Positions 49,243 through 63,124 of a stretch of DNA of 64,000 nt are shown piece by piece. The position numbers and the translations under genes are program-made. The stretch's first letter is position 1, and each line of letters begins with the position of its first letter. Origin of the DNA: Gavia stellata (Eukaryota > Chordata > Aves > Gaviiformes > Gaviidae); assembly GCF_030936135.1 (NCBI RefSeq), contig NC_082603.1:15406880-15470879 (forward strand). The letters are read 5' to 3'. Under the pieces are notes generated by a model that worked only from the letters and a program-made list of their open reading frames with translations, made no database searches and was not told the DNA's origin.

Positions 49243-52200
49243 TTTTTCTTATCTGCAGATATTACTTCTTGCCTCTCACCCTCTGTAGGGTTAAGAAGTA
49301 TGTATGAAGGCATTCATTCCTAAACTAGAGTTTTTTGTTTTCTAAATAATAATAATAAAAAAGCTATCAAGAACAAAAGCGAGCCCAACAGTATCCTGCT
49401 GTTCTGATTCTTTTTTTCTTTCTCTACATAACATTTTGAAACACCCATTGTTTTAGGCTGGTAGGTTTTATGCTGTCTCTAAAAGGCATCTGAGTGATAC
49501 TTTTCTTTTTTTTGGTTATTCAAACTCTGAATAATATTATGAGGACTTTGGTCAATTTGTAGTTTGCCTCTTTGTAAATCAAGTGTTACATATTAGAATC
49601 AGTAAGTGGAACTCATCTTCCCAGTATAGTTATTTTGGGTAGTAATAGGGATTTCTGTGATCTGTCCATAGCTATTTAGGGCTCAGACATGACTGAATTA
49701 ATTCTGCTTAAAGATTTGTTAATCATGGGTCAGCTGAGCTGCAGTAACCAGCCATGTGCAACTTGCAGCCTGTGGGGAGCATGAGGTGAAGTATTTGAGC
49801 TTGACCTGCTTTAATTAAGACTTAGGCCAATACACGGTACCTTTTTGGATTTTACAGAGTGGGTGCACAGACTGTCCATAACGTGGCTCTGCTGACAAGT
49901 GGGGACCTCATAAGGACAATGATGTCAGATATCTGAAGTTTGATGTCCCCATTCGCAGAAGTGCATGGCTCTGTGCATAAGTTCATCTCTATGCAGAGCA
50001 GCGTGTGGACATGCCTGAGTTTCAGTGCACGCTTAATAGTAGTTGGATCATACTTACATAGACTGAGCCTGGTGTCCAGAGCCTCTCCATTGCTCAGTTT
50101 CTGCCTCTGCTGTTCCTATGGGGGTTGTCCTTGGACCTGTTGGGGTGTATCTGGCCTCTACCTGGAGGCCAGGCTTCAGGCTGCTGCAATTGTGCATTCA
50201 AACTGCACAGACATGAGTCTGAGTGTCCGAGAGGCCTGAGGGAGGAATGAGGAGCTTGTGCTGCATTGTACTGTAAACCACAAGCATGCTCGTGTGAATG
50301 GTGATGAGGACAGTCTGGCTGTTACAATGGTCCTCTTTGCCCTCTTTGCCAAGTGCTCGCGCTTGACTGAAGTCAGCACTTCAATCAGTCATGGGTACTC
50401 TTCCCAGAGCATTTAGCAAAGGCAGATGAGATTTGTGGGCAGACTGACCTTGGGTTATGTAAGTAGTTCACAGACATCTGCAGCTGGCAGAATGAATGTA
50501 CGGAGCTGCGTTGTGAGCTCTGTCAGGCTTTGCCTTGATCAAGGGATCTGGCCGCCCAAGCAGGAGGTACATTTAGCCTTTAGTGCCTAGCTGTCCAGTG
50601 GTAATTGTGAAACTAGGCTTCTCTCTAAAGCACTAAGAGATTTGTGCATGAGAAGAATTATGCAAGAGCTAGATATGTACTAATTGTTAATTAATTATCT
50701 TGGTATTGGTGGGATTTAATCACGTGCTTCAGTGCTACTTGAAATAGCAAGGCCTTCCTGAGATGGAATAGTGTCTGTGAATGAGTGTGGTGGTGATAGA
50801 ATCTTTTTTGGAACGACATTCATTTTAAGAGTCAGTATTGCAGTTTTAAATAGTATTTCTTTTGTTTATGAATTGATTGTGATTGTTGTGTGATTAGAAG
50901 GAAATAATAAAGCAAAGACTATTTCTTTTAAAAATCTCAATATATTTACATATGTGAGTGTGTATGCACAACAAGCTGCCAGAAAATAGTCATGTTTAGA
51001 TGGTTGATTTGTATCCATAGTTCAGTTTACGTGTATTTTTAACCTTGAATGCCAATAGCAAAAATGCCTGAAAGATGCCTGAAAGAGTTAGTTCACTACA
51101 CCAGAATACCTAAAAAGGCTATCATATCACCAAATGTGTGAAAGCACCTTTCAACACAGCACACTTTGAACTTCTCTTTCTAGTAATAACTTAAGTTGCT
51201 CAAATAATGAGATTACATCCAACACTGATTAAAAACACAATATATGTACATACATTTACATAGCAATTATGTATTTTATCTAATACCCCTTTATTGTCTT
51301 CACAGAGAAGACCAAATACCAGCTCTTATAAAGTCTGCCTTGAAGACAGCCAATGTCAAAGCTTCACAAGATCTAAAAATTTTAAATAGACTCATTCATC
51401 CTTAAAACACTTGAGCTTTTTTGAAGATAAAGCCAGCAACATGTTTACTATTATTTTACAGCTCTATGCAAAGGAGGTAAGGTAAACCATTATGCCCTAT
51501 TTTATGAGTGGAAGAAGATACAGGCACATATTGAAGAAGAGTAGCTGGGCTTACTTTGGCTTGTAGACTTAGAAATTAGTTTTCAGAATACCATTGCATG
51601 CCTGAAAGAGCTGTTTTTATGCTCTGCTGTCTTCACAGCAAAGTATACAATCTCCCCTCTGTCTTGTAGGCATTTCCTGTACTAGGAATTTTTTGCTAAA
51701 ATTTCCCACTCTTGCTGCTCCTGTTTCAGCTCATTGGCTGCTGTGCTAATGAGGGCACTTGGGACTTCCTCTTAATTCAAGCACTGCATTGTGTAAACTC
51801 CTAAACAGGGTCAGACAACATAGTGTTGCCAGCTGCACATCTGCAGCCATCTGGATTTGTGGCAGGAGCAGTAGAATAGACATTGTGTAGCAGAGTTGAA
51901 AGAGTGACAAGAGTGCTGCAAATCATATTTGCAGAAAACCATAAAGTAAATGCCCCATATTTGATCTACAGAACATACAGAATCATTATTGAAATGGTTT
52001 TTCTACATGTGTATGTATCAAATAAAGGCAAATGGGATAAGCTACTGCTATGCAATGTTCTGTGAAAAAGCTTGCTGGCTAATTCACTACCATTGCGTTG
52101 TTAAGAGGAGAGGTTAAGTAGTTATTAAAACTTCTGATGATCGTAGCCAGTTCTCTGCTCCCACTTCTATGCCTTCATTAAGATTCTGTTTCTAATAAAT

Positions 52201-55200
52201 ATCACTTCAGTATATTAATTTATTATGATAACATTCTTAAGGAGAAATAATCACACACTGTGAAATTACAGCTTTCAAGTCTGAGGAAAGAGATGCAGGT
52301 GAATGGTCACATATTGTTTTGTATCTGGGCTTACTAGTTGTTTGGGGGGGTGTCTGGAAGAGGGACTTCTGATCCCTTTTTCTTTCTGATCCTTTCTCAC
52401 TGACCAGTATGTCTAGTGACCATTCTGGGAATAACACCATGGGTCTGCCTGAAGTCAGTGAAGCTTCAGAAGTTAACTTTGGTAGAGAGCCATGGTTTCA
52501 TTTGCTTTGACTGTGTCACTGAAGTGTCAATACAAGTTGCAGTCTCTACTTTTCTTGGAAAGCTTTTATTTGGTCATTTGTTTCTTGGCTTTCACAGGCA
52601 CTAAAAACATGGATTAATACTGTCAAGGTTTGTTACTCAGTAGTTTTACTGCTGGTTTTATGCTGAATGTACGTATTACACACAAGTAACCCCGATGTGA
52701 GACAGCTCAGAATAAAGTCATGGTTCTAGATCAGATTCTTCCCATGCAATGGCTTTTAAAGTGTTTTTAACTCATTTTTAATGACACCTGGATCCTTTGC
52801 AGTAATGCTCACAATGTGAAGTATTACATAAGATAAATGACTTTAAGGTAATATGCTTAGAATTGGGCATTACAGTTTTGGACCTTTTCTTTCTGATTTA
52901 TCTGACCTGTTAAACCTCTTTCCCAAATATTTAGTACTACTCCCCTGTAAAATTGGCTTGGCTTCCTAGTTTTGTTTTATTGTGTTCTTGTGATGGCATT
53001 CATAGCTAAGATCCATTTATCCACTTTGACTGAAGTATTGCTCTTAATCTAGAGTGCCATAGGTTTTCACAACTAATCCAGCCCCTGCTGAATTTAGTGG
53101 GGATGTTACCTTTGATTTCAACTGGAAAAAGATAATGACCTTAAAGTATTAGGCAATTATACTGTAGCCTAAAATAATTGTAAAGGAAGAGATGCTTATT
53201 ATACAGAGGCCATTATAATAGAAGTGGAGCTAGTTATGTGCTTTCAAAGAAAGCTATTTTATTGTGAAGACAATTTTTAATAAAGTGTAGAATTGTTTTA
53301 TTGAGCTACTTAAATTTATCATTATGAATCAAATACAAGTTGACAGTAACAGACATAAGGAAAAAACAATTACATGTGTATGTTTTGCAGACATGCATAT
53401 TTTGCCACAAAAATCCAGAAAACAATTTTTGTGGAATCTTACAGGTATTAGTCATATGTGCAGCCTGTTTTTTCTCGCAGTTACATTAAAACACAGGGTC
53501 CTTACACTGGTACAGTGTTTGGTCCTTCAATTCCAGTTGTTTGATGACGATGGCATTTCAGTCAAAGTGGTTTTCCTTGAACTGGTCTCAGGAATAATGT
53601 ATCTGCAAAATGTGGCTGGCCTTGAGTAGAAGTGAGATAGAAGTAAGACAGTGTGAAAAGTAGGAAATTCAGATATTCTCCTTCCTCTGAGAGCAGTTGG
53701 CTCCAGTCATATACTGACTGTAAAACCACTACTTTGTGACCAGAATGTTTAAGAGATGCCTTTTATGTGATCAGTTTTTATTCAGACAGGGATGAAAGAC
53801 CGTTTATGTTGAATTTTTTCAATTCAATGTTCATCCTGGGTAGAAAAGTACACTTGTGTAGATCACCTAAGGTTTAAAGCATAAAGTAACATCGCTGTTG
53901 GAAATGATTGTTGGTATGGGTATCGTAAGCATTGGTGTTGTGCTCATCAAGGACTAATGTTTTCAACATATACAGAAGGGATAAGAAACCAATCTCCCTC
54001 AACAGACAGAGCAAAGTACTGTTTTCTTGTACAGGCAAGAAACAAAGGGGTTTACCAAGGCCAGGCCATAAGGAGCCACAGTCTTTTTCACATGTATCAC
54101 TTGAAGTCCAATAGAAGACTTCCCTGATACAGCTGAGTGCAAAGCTGAATATGCTATATGGAATTCATCTTCTAATAGGGAAGATAGATTGTAGGGCTTT
54201 GAACATTTTGTTTTTCCTTTGCAAATATTATGGTATTTTAAAGGTTGAAGCTAAGCACCTGAAAAAAGAAAAATTTTGATGTAAAGTTCTTTTTCAAAAT
54301 ACCTAATGAAATAATTATGTGTAAGAACCTTTTTCAAGTATCACTCAGAGATCAGGCGACTAAAATTAGTTGACCTCTGGTCGTATTACAACCCAGCTTT
54401 CTAACAAGGTGTGTTTGTAGAGTAAAGTGTGGAGCTTGGAAACTTTGGATAATGGCATCCTCATTTTTCTAAAAAGAAAATTAGAACAGCTTAAAACCTG
54501 TATGAATTCCCTATTATAAGAACCTTATCTGGAGTAGATCAGCCTGAAGTAACTTTACCTTTTGAAATGTGAATTGATGCTTTTAGAAGGAAGTTTTGAA
54601 TTAACTCTTTTCTCTTCCCCTCACCATTTTCAGATCAAAATTACTAGGTTTTTTAGATGTTGAGCATTTTCTCTAGATTATTATTTTTTTCTAACTTTTG
54701 GATGTTATTTTTTAAAATTGGAAAAGCTCAGTACATGGGCAAAAGAGTTCTCACCAAAGTCTGTTTTCTGCTACCTCTTGGAATGTGTTCACCAAGAATA
54801 CTTGTCTCAGTATTGTGAAAAAGTGCCAGCAGATAGTTTTGGAGCCAGGTGCCAGACACTTATTTGGCCCCAGACTGCCATGTTAGCATTACTGAGCTTG
54901 TTTTCCTAGTCTCCTGGCCGTTTCTAATACCCTGGAGAACTGCAGTGCAGAGCAGCTGGATACTCTTCATCTCACAGCAATACAGAAGGTTTAGTAGACC
55001 TGAGTACGGGTTGTAATGCCAAGCGCAGTGGGTAAAGAGCGCTGAATGTGGAGTGAATGTTCCCATCAAGGTAGAGCCCGGCAGGGTTGGTGCACCCTGT
55101 GGGGCTGCTTGCTCACCCCTCTGCTTCTGTCGAGGAGCGTCAAATGCAGGACCTTCTGTCATGTGCCAAGACTCGCCCTCTGGCCTTCTGTGGTGATGGC

Positions 55201-58200
55201 ACAAGGCCCTTCTCTTAGTTATACTCAGAATAGTGGGGTCCCGGTAACTGTTTCTCAGAATGATCTTTTACGTAACCAAACTTTGCTCCTGCATTGTGTC
55301 ATTCCAGCCCTGGTGACAGTGTGCTGCTGTGCAGAGGCTTTGCCTGTTGGATGACGCAGGCATGCTCTAGAGGAGACACCATTTGCATACATGATCAATT
55401 GCTCAGTTAGGGGGAAAAAAAAAGGAAGCTTTTAGAGACACTGTACTGAAAAATATTTCATTTTCTTCTGTCACATGGTAAAGTAATGAATGAAGATAAT
55501 TCAGTGAATGATGAAGTTGTCCATGTTCTCTGTGATTATGTGCTCATGGGGTTCACTTGAACCTCCCTGGTTATAAATGCTTGGTTATTATGTGCCTCTT
55601 GCTTTCAAATAGCAATAAAGTCTTCATGAAGTGAGCAACCTTTACCATTGTTATGTACTGACTATATGTATAATGTATTACAAAGAGCAGTAAAGAATAT
55701 TTGTCCCTGTCAGAAGTAACATTAGTGTTTAGTAGCATATAACCATACTCTGCACTACAGAGAAATAAGTAAAGCAGATAGTATTTGACTATTAGATATA
55801 TAAATAAAAATGGCCATAAACAAATATATAACAAGAACTCTATTAAATTTTTAATATTTTTCTCAAAAAATGGAGAATACATATTTTTAAAACAAAATTT
55901 ACTGGGAAAAAAGGCTGAGTCTTTTTTTTTCCACATCTTTCTTTAGAAAAGCAATTTTCTTTTCACATCTTTTCTCCAGACCTTCAGAAGCTGCTATCCA
56001 GTATGGTCCTATATCTTCATGCTGAATGCAAGGGGGGATATTTTGTATTTAATCAGTAGCAGACAGATTTATCTAGGATTTATTTTTTCATTTTCCTCAA
56101 AACTACTGGTCATTTTTCACTATAGAAAATGTACTTCTGTGAAAATCAACCAGGGCATTTACTGTCAGTTTAAGCAAGCAAGAAGCAACGAGAACAAGAA
56201 AAACACAAAGAAAATGGCCTCAAGGGAAAGCTCTGCATAATGAATTTGAAATTGCTACTGCTGGAAATACTGTTGCTGCTTTTCCTGCCAGGGCTGTCAC
56301 CTCACACAGCAATTTTAGCTAAAAGTGGAGAGTGGAGCTTATCTACAGCATCACTAAAGACCGAGGTTTATGCTGCTAGATTTCCAAACTCTAGAGACCA
56401 CTATGCTCTGTGGTATATTGATGGCATTTTTAAAGGAGAAATAGGCCAGAAATAGCCCAAGGTCTTGCTAGAAGTTACGAAGAAAAGATAAAGAACAGGA
56501 ACAATAAACCCTATGGAATGCATATTTTTAAAAGAAATCTACCCCACACATTTTAATTGGGAACTTACAAGTGAAATGAATGGGGAGGCCATGCAACTTA
56601 AATGATTACAATTTGCCTAGAGACACAGAGGTCATCCACAAGATTTTTAGCTCCAGTTCCCAGCTTCCTTTCCTGCCTGATAAGGAAGTATGAGGAAGTT
56701 CATTCTAGAGAGAAAAGCAGAGCTGTGGTCTGCGTGAGATGTTCATTCCTCAAAGGGACAATCCCTTGCCATGTTATTTCTTGAAGATGGTCTCACAGAA
56801 GCCTTGGTTAGGGTTCAAATGAGAGAAAATACAGTGAATGAAAAGAAGTCAGAGGAGAAATTACAGTGCACAGTATTGTCAGCTGTTCTTGAGAAATTCA
56901 GAACGTGGATGACTATTTAGTGGTCTTTTTAATGCAATAACTGCTTTTCAGTGTTACACATCTATCTGAGTGGTTGCTGTAGCTACAGTATAACCTGAGA
57001 ATTGGCAGAAAGGGAATCATGTATTCTACCATGTTCCCTAGCCCATATGAATTATTTTATGAACATTTGTATACCCTAAAGCAGGTGTTGGCTGGAAAGA
57101 TCTGTGAATGTGTACACAGAAATTTCTTTCCTAATCCCAAATAGAGATTCTCAACCTTAAATTTCAGGATTTATCTTGTTTAAATGCATTAATATACCCT
57201 CAGATATCTTCTCATTCAAGTGAATGTTTAATTCTTACTTGAATCCTGGGTTTCTATAGGAAGTTACGTCATATAAGAGAAGGTAGTCCATAAAATAAAC
57301 CTCATTAGTATTTCGGAAGTGCAGATTTAAGGTAATCTATTTATATAGGTGCTGACTGTTGGAAACCATATATGACACTAGGGGCAGTTTGTTTATGGAG
57401 TCAGTTTACTGGAAAACCAACAAGGTCAGAGCTGCTCTAGCTCTAATATTTGGAATGAGTCAGATTTGACATTTCAAGTTGAAAAAGAGCTCAGAATTTA
57501 GAACCAAGTTAAGAATATACTGGATGAATGATTTTGGGAAGGACAAATTAGATTTCTAAATTGACATGCAGTGCTAAAACTAGGAACAGCTTGCCTGGTT
57601 TCAGAAAAATGACTAATACAGAAAAAACCCGAACTTATTTGGGAGGAAGGAATCAGTGTAGGGAATGTGTGCTAAATGCTGTAGGTGTCCTGTGCGGAAC
57701 ACAAGGAAAGGGACAGGTATTGGATGGTTGGCAATAAATATATTACTAGTACAAAACCACCATGAAAATCAATCAGCTAATAAATTAATCAGGAGCTAAG
57801 AGGTGAAACAAGAAGAAATATTAATTTTAGATCTCACCCCTCCCAAACTCTGTTCCTGGCCATGGAAGGGTTGTCACATCGCACACAGGATATGATCGCC
57901 ATGGAGAAGGTTACGAGAACTTTTCCTGTAATTTAGATTTTGCTGGGTTAATATGCCTTTTCTGTGCTTCCATAAAAAGAAATTATTATCTAAATGCTAG
58001 TTATGAAGTATGTATTAATATTAAATAAATATATTTATGTAGGGTGATTTTTTGTATTGTTCCTATTACACTTTATATTGTGAACCAAGGCGAAGGGGTT
58101 ACCTGCGTTTACAGAGGGAAGCTGTAGTAGAACAAGGACCTGATCACTGCTTGTCAGAGCTTGGGCTGATGCCCATAGGGCGATCATTCTTGTCTTGCTC

Positions 58201-60314
58201 CTTCTTGTAACAGTTATGTATATGTTCTTTAGAATCCTGGAAAGCCTGCACTTTGTATCGTTACTCTTCAGGTGAAAATTGTTCTTTTTCTTATACTTTA
58301 CATGCTGTAATTATATGTAAAAATGTTTTCTCAGCCTTAGGGAAGGATGGCCTCTGCTTTTAACAGCTGTTAAAATATCTGTGAGATAAGAATTTTAATA
58401 TATATCATTCTTTAGGAAATCTGTACAGTGATCTAAAGTAGTATGACCCTGTTGGACAGAAAAAGGTAAAAGATGCTTCCAATATACTCACTTTTTTCAT
58501 TGCAAATTATATTTCTATACCTGAACTTGTGTCCAAAAGTTTATGTTGTCAGAGCTTTCAGATTCTCCATTTTAATCCTTCACTCTTCGTTTTGGAATAT
58601 TCCAAAAACTTTTTGCCGCAGGACTTAGCCAAGAAGTACACAAGTAATTCTGTTACATTGTGTCATTTGTTGCCTGGTTGCAACTCGCATATGCAGTGGA
58701 AGGGGTAATGGTGGTCCCTGTGCCAGAGGGAATGCAGGAATTGTTCATTCCTGAAATATACCAGGCACGCAAATTATGGTAAAGGGCAAGAGGGAGATCA
58801 CCCTCCCTTTCCGCTACCGTGTAGAGCTGATTATTGCCAGTGGTGCCAGAGAGAAGAAGGGGAAGAAATTGCACTGGGAAACAGAATCTCTCCTGGGACT
58901 TACTGAGATTGAAAAAGATCCTCCTTCCATTTCTGAAACATCAATAGGCTGATTATTGAGATGAGCAGTGTTTGTGCTGAAGGATGGAGGAAGGGGAACA
59001 GCTTTAGCTGAGCTGCCAGTACAGAAAAATACAGAACCTGTATTTATTGCCAAATTCCAGAAGGTTTCTATGAAAGTAAAGCCACAGAAGCATAGAGGTG
59101 AATGCCTGTTGTGCTCAATGGTGTGTCCCACTCTGATTACTTCTGAGGGAAGAGCACTAGGCCTAGTATAGCAAAAGTTTTGTCTTTAGCTGAGTTCTGT
59201 GTCATTCTGACCCTTGTACCTACGTACCCACTCTAAGAGTATTTTCACTCAGCTAAGAACTTAAACACTTGTCTCTGCTATTCTTGGAGCAGAGGGTTTT
59301 CTTCATCCAGGTCACCATCAAAGGCAGGAAATGTAACAAGGAAAAATTGTTGCCAGCAGCAAGGACCTAGATGCAGCTGATGAAGACAGGTCATTGGAAG
59401 TGACAATTTCCTTTCCTATAACTGAGTGAGCAGTTCTCCCATTTGCTAACCCCAGCTTCCCTACCAACCAAAAAGAACCACCTGTATTCCTACATCAGCA
59501 GATTCAGAGCTGGAGAGTTGAGCTTGCTGGCACACTTTCTCTTTGTGATCTTGCAAAAAGAGGTTGAGCACTGTGTATCACAGATTCTTCCCTTGTGCTG
59601 GATTCTGCTTTTGCCTGGAGTTTGGAAATCTGCAATAATTTTTACTGAAATTTTTTCAGTTTGGCAAAAAAAGTCAGTTAAATGCAGAATCTGGCTGTGT
59701 TCAGGTTGCCTAGTCGCTGATGTTTCATTATTCCAGAGGAAAGAAGGGAGTTACTGTGACTCATAGTAAAAATCTTAGTGTTTCATTTCTCACCTTTATG
59801 AATCATATTAAAACTGGTTTTTTGTTTGTTTGTTTCATGAGAGCAGTAGGAGTCTTTGGGCTGAACTCTCCTTATCATTGTCATAATTTTGATGACTTTG
59901 AATTCAAGGTTGAGTTATATTTCATATGTGTACCGATCATTTGTTATTTATAGATGAAGGAATTGTATTTCAGTATGCTGAAAATTTGCTTGCATCAAAG
60001 TAGAGAGAGGATACTTGTTGGTTCAGGTATTGAAATTTCTGTTTCATCTAAAAATTCTACTAGGATCTGAAAGCCAGTCTAAAGTAATAGATGATGACTG
60101 TTTCTGTGACAAACTGAATTTTGCTTTTTACACGCTTGCCAGCACAGTTATTTCTGTTATTTGTTTCACATTATTTATAAGAAGCACTCTCATCCTCTGT
60201 GTGTCACAATTTAGCCCAAAGTCATCTGTGTAGATCTACAAATAACTAAGTAAGGTCATTAATTGCATTCTTCCCATTGATGACAAACTGTGCTTACGAG
60301 CCATCGCCCATAGT

Positions 60315-60361
60315 TTTGGGGTTTTTTTTGTAACCAGCTTTGGGGTTTTTTTTCTAACCAG
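60315..60361 (+). repeat. Two-unit 24-bp tandem repeat
   Basis: Two units containing GGGG, eight T, then (g/c)TAACCAG occur with a period of 24 bases (first G run 60318, second 60342). One base differs in the core. Minor local duplication. Confidence 0.75.
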
Positions 60362-61600
60362 TGCTGTGTGTAGAACTGTTCAGACTTGTTGTGATATATG
60401 AAAAGGTTTATAATTCCCTGTTAGGTCAAAGGTTTAGAAAAACCAAGACAATGAATCAGACTTGATGGCATTATTTCTCCTATTTGTGTAGTATTAAGAC
60501 TTAGGTTTGCTGGTCTTCATTCCTGTTTATCAAAGTGTGATGTACCTATCAATAAGCTTTACTGCTTTTCATATAGAAAAGCAGAAGAGCCTTGCCTTTA
60601 AGTCCCACAGTGAATCAAAGTTGGAATACAGAGGTCAGTATTTGACCCTTCTGCTCTACTCTTTTTGATTATACCTGTGCTACCTGCTGTAAAGCTTCAG
60701 TATCATAGGTTTAGACAGATACAGGCTTAAGGCTTGGCTTTGGCTATTAAGCCTTAACACCATAATTGTCGTGAGTACATTAAAGGTCATGTTTTGCTGT
60801 ACAGATAAATACATGCCTTAGAGGGGATATTTTACATTCAAAATCAATATTTTTCTTTTTTTATTTGTGATTTTTTTTTTTTTATTATTTTTCGTCAACT
60901 GTAATGTGAATGATCTATAGACATGAGAACTTTATTCATTTTGATGTAATGAATGTGAAACAGGTCATGCTTAATGTTAAAATATCAATGGTGGCACTTT
61001 GTTCAAGCATGAGGAACAAAGCTAAAGCCAGACTTGATCAACTTAGCTGGCAAAATATGAATCAAACTCTTAAGTACCTCCTGGCAAACCAATACTCTGA
61101 TGTGAACAGGAGCTCTGTTGTGACATTTTTTTCTTTTTATTTTTCTTTTGTTTTTTTCTCCCCCACCGTGGTCCAAAATTTAGAGCTCAACCCTGCGAAG
61201 TGCTGAGTGTCAGTGAAAGCCACGTGGGAACTGAAATATTCAGCATCTTCCAGGATTAGGCCTTCACTTTGGTCCACATCTTGTCCGTTATGTGATCTGT
61301 TGTTCTTGAACTAATAGATTTCTTTCTCTTTCCCCTCATCCTGAAAACTAGGTTACGTTATGTCAATTCCAAGTCCTGATTGTACAAGTTTATTCTCTTT
61401 TAATGCAAATAAAGTAAAGCAAGCCATAAGGCATATTTCCCTCATAAGAAAATTAACATACAGAACTTGGTTCATTGACGTTGTCTTTAGTGCTGGATTG
61501 GTCTTGTTTAAGATGAGATAGCCATCTCTGTAATATTAGTGTATTTTATTTGCCATAATCTGATGTACCATTTCTCTCCCCTTTTTTCTCCTTCCCTAAG

Positions 61601-61733
61601 ATTATCGTTGGAGAAACTGCAGTGTTTTGTCTACAGTTAGCTACAAAGGATTTTGAAAACCAAGAAAAAACAATATTAACTGGAGACTGTTGTTACATAA
61701 ATCCACTGGTGCGCAGGACCATCAGATTCCTTG
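61601..61733 (+). CDS. PLPPR5: PLPPR5 exon 2
   Basis: This exon continues the frame from exon 1 without loss (phase 0 in, phase 1 out) and encodes 44 residues plus the first base of a glycine codon. It starts IIVGETAVFCLQLATKDFEN, completing membrane segment 2 and entering the first cytoplasmic loop. It ends with KTILTGDCCYINPLVRR and TIRFLG; the KTILTG(D/E)CCY(I/L)NPL block is strongly conserved across the PLPPR family. The exon is preceded by a long pyrimidine tract and followed by the donor gtatgag at 61734. The acceptor reads AAG rather than the usual CAG or TAG. The exon contains neither stop nor frameshift, so the gene looks intact. Later exons, carrying the positions that correspond to LPP catalytic motifs, are outside the window. 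Confidence 0.95.
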
Positions 61734-61850
61734 GTATGAGCAAAACTAACGCTTTCATTTTCTGAATGGTGAGAGTGATCAATTATGTCTTAATTTTGAC
61801 ATGGGGAAAATATTCAGATAACTACACAGCATTTCATGTGTAGTCTTAAC

Positions 61851-61928
61851 TCATGGTTTAATGGGCGTGGTGGTATTGGTTGATGGTTGGACTTGATGAT
61901 CTTTTCCAATCATAGTGATTCTGTGATG
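61851..61928 (+). mobile_element. CR1 LINE 3' tail in intron 2
   Basis: The order 'tcatggtttaatggg', 'gttgatggttggacttgatg', 'atcttttccaatc' and 'gtgattctgtgat' matches the last 80 bases of a CR1 on the + strand. It sits about 120 bases downstream of PLPPR5 exon 2. Confidence 0.82.
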
Positions 61929-63124
61929 CTTGGAAGTTTGGATAAAAAAAAAATAGTTACAGAAACAGGAGTAAAAATAGAAAAAAATGGGATCACAAGG
62001 GGAAAAAACAACCAGCAGGTGTGGAGTAGGGTGAAGTGGAGAAAGGAGATATCCTTGTGCCATATCTATAGTTGATAGTTTTCTTTTGATTACGCACACA
62101 CATAGCAGCCAAAGTTGAAGACTTTGGGTTATAAATGTGTGTTTGAAGCCAAGCCCTGTTTAGGTACTTTCTTAGCCGGAGGTTGTATTAGAGTCTCTAG
62201 TAGAAAACTGTACAAAATCCATGCTCCACTGAAGTCAGCTGTAACTCCCCCATTGACTTTGGTAGATATGAGATGTCATACTTTCTACTTAGTAGAAATG
62301 TGTTTGGAGGGAGAAGTACCACCACTCAAAATGTCTATTGAATATTCCCAGATGCTGCTTTTTAATACGTGCAGGGATGCCATAGCAGGGCTCAGTTCTG
62401 TTGTTTGCTTCTCACTCACAGTTATATCTAAGAGAAACAGCTGGAGGAACGAAGCCTTGGGGCAGCTAATCCTCCTGCGTACCTCAGTCACAGGGAGAGG
62501 GAGGGAGTGTGCAGCTGTGTCTGTATTTGCAGTGTTTGTGTAACAGCCGTGCTGCCTGCCTTCTGAGAGCGTGATTGCTTGCTGTCACACTGGGGTGATA
62601 AAAGTCATTAACAATGACACTGTCTTGCATAGGTCCAGAGGAGGTGGGGAGTGATGATGAGGAGCTCCTCCTGCTCCAGTTGCTCTGTGTGTAATCAGTG
62701 CCCTCATTTTCCTCCCACTTGGTGGGCCCCTTGCTCACAGAAGCAAAAAAAAAATTGGGAGGGAAGGGATGAACAGTGGCCTCCACGCTGTTCTACCAGA
62801 TGAGGCATCAGTACCCATTTTGCTCACTCAAAGTGATGTGGCCACCTATGTTGGCGCAGTGCACACCCTCGGGCCTTGCTGAAAGGGCCCTTCTGTGCAG
62901 TGACTTGGCTAGGCACAATCCGCTGCTCACCAGTGTCTAGCAGCTCAGGGTGAATTAACGTTAGTGTGACACTGCTGACCAGCCAGGATCCCAGAAATCA
63001 TTCTCAGTCCTCTAGCTTTGCTGAGGAAAAGACCTGAGTTTTAGAAATGCACGTTTCTGTGTGATCATGTCTGCTGTGCTGTACATCCATTAAAGTCCTC
63101 ATGGTGCCCCATGAAGTTGGGAAC

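Larger units (their letters stand above)
40817..61600 (+). other. PLPPR5: PLPPR5 intron 1
   Basis: This interval of about 20.8 kb lies between the exon 1 donor (gtaagc) and the exon 2 acceptor (ccctaag). The first 230 bases are still in the CpG island and the rest is AT-rich. It contains CR1 fragments (43974-44052 and 44165-44337), a perfect 102-bp tandem duplication (49039-49242) and a weak old SINE-like stretch near 51440-51540. It also holds several AT-rich stretches with homeodomain or POU-like motifs that could be enhancers, and a 71-codon ORF with a hydrophobic start at 56240. I see no further exon with coding signature on either strand. Confidence 0.85.

Noticed and set aside
62115..62543. 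A 142-codon + strand ORF in intron 2
   Set aside because: No domain or conserved motif, and codon use looks random. Part of it overlaps a repeat-like 'cccattgactt' stretch.
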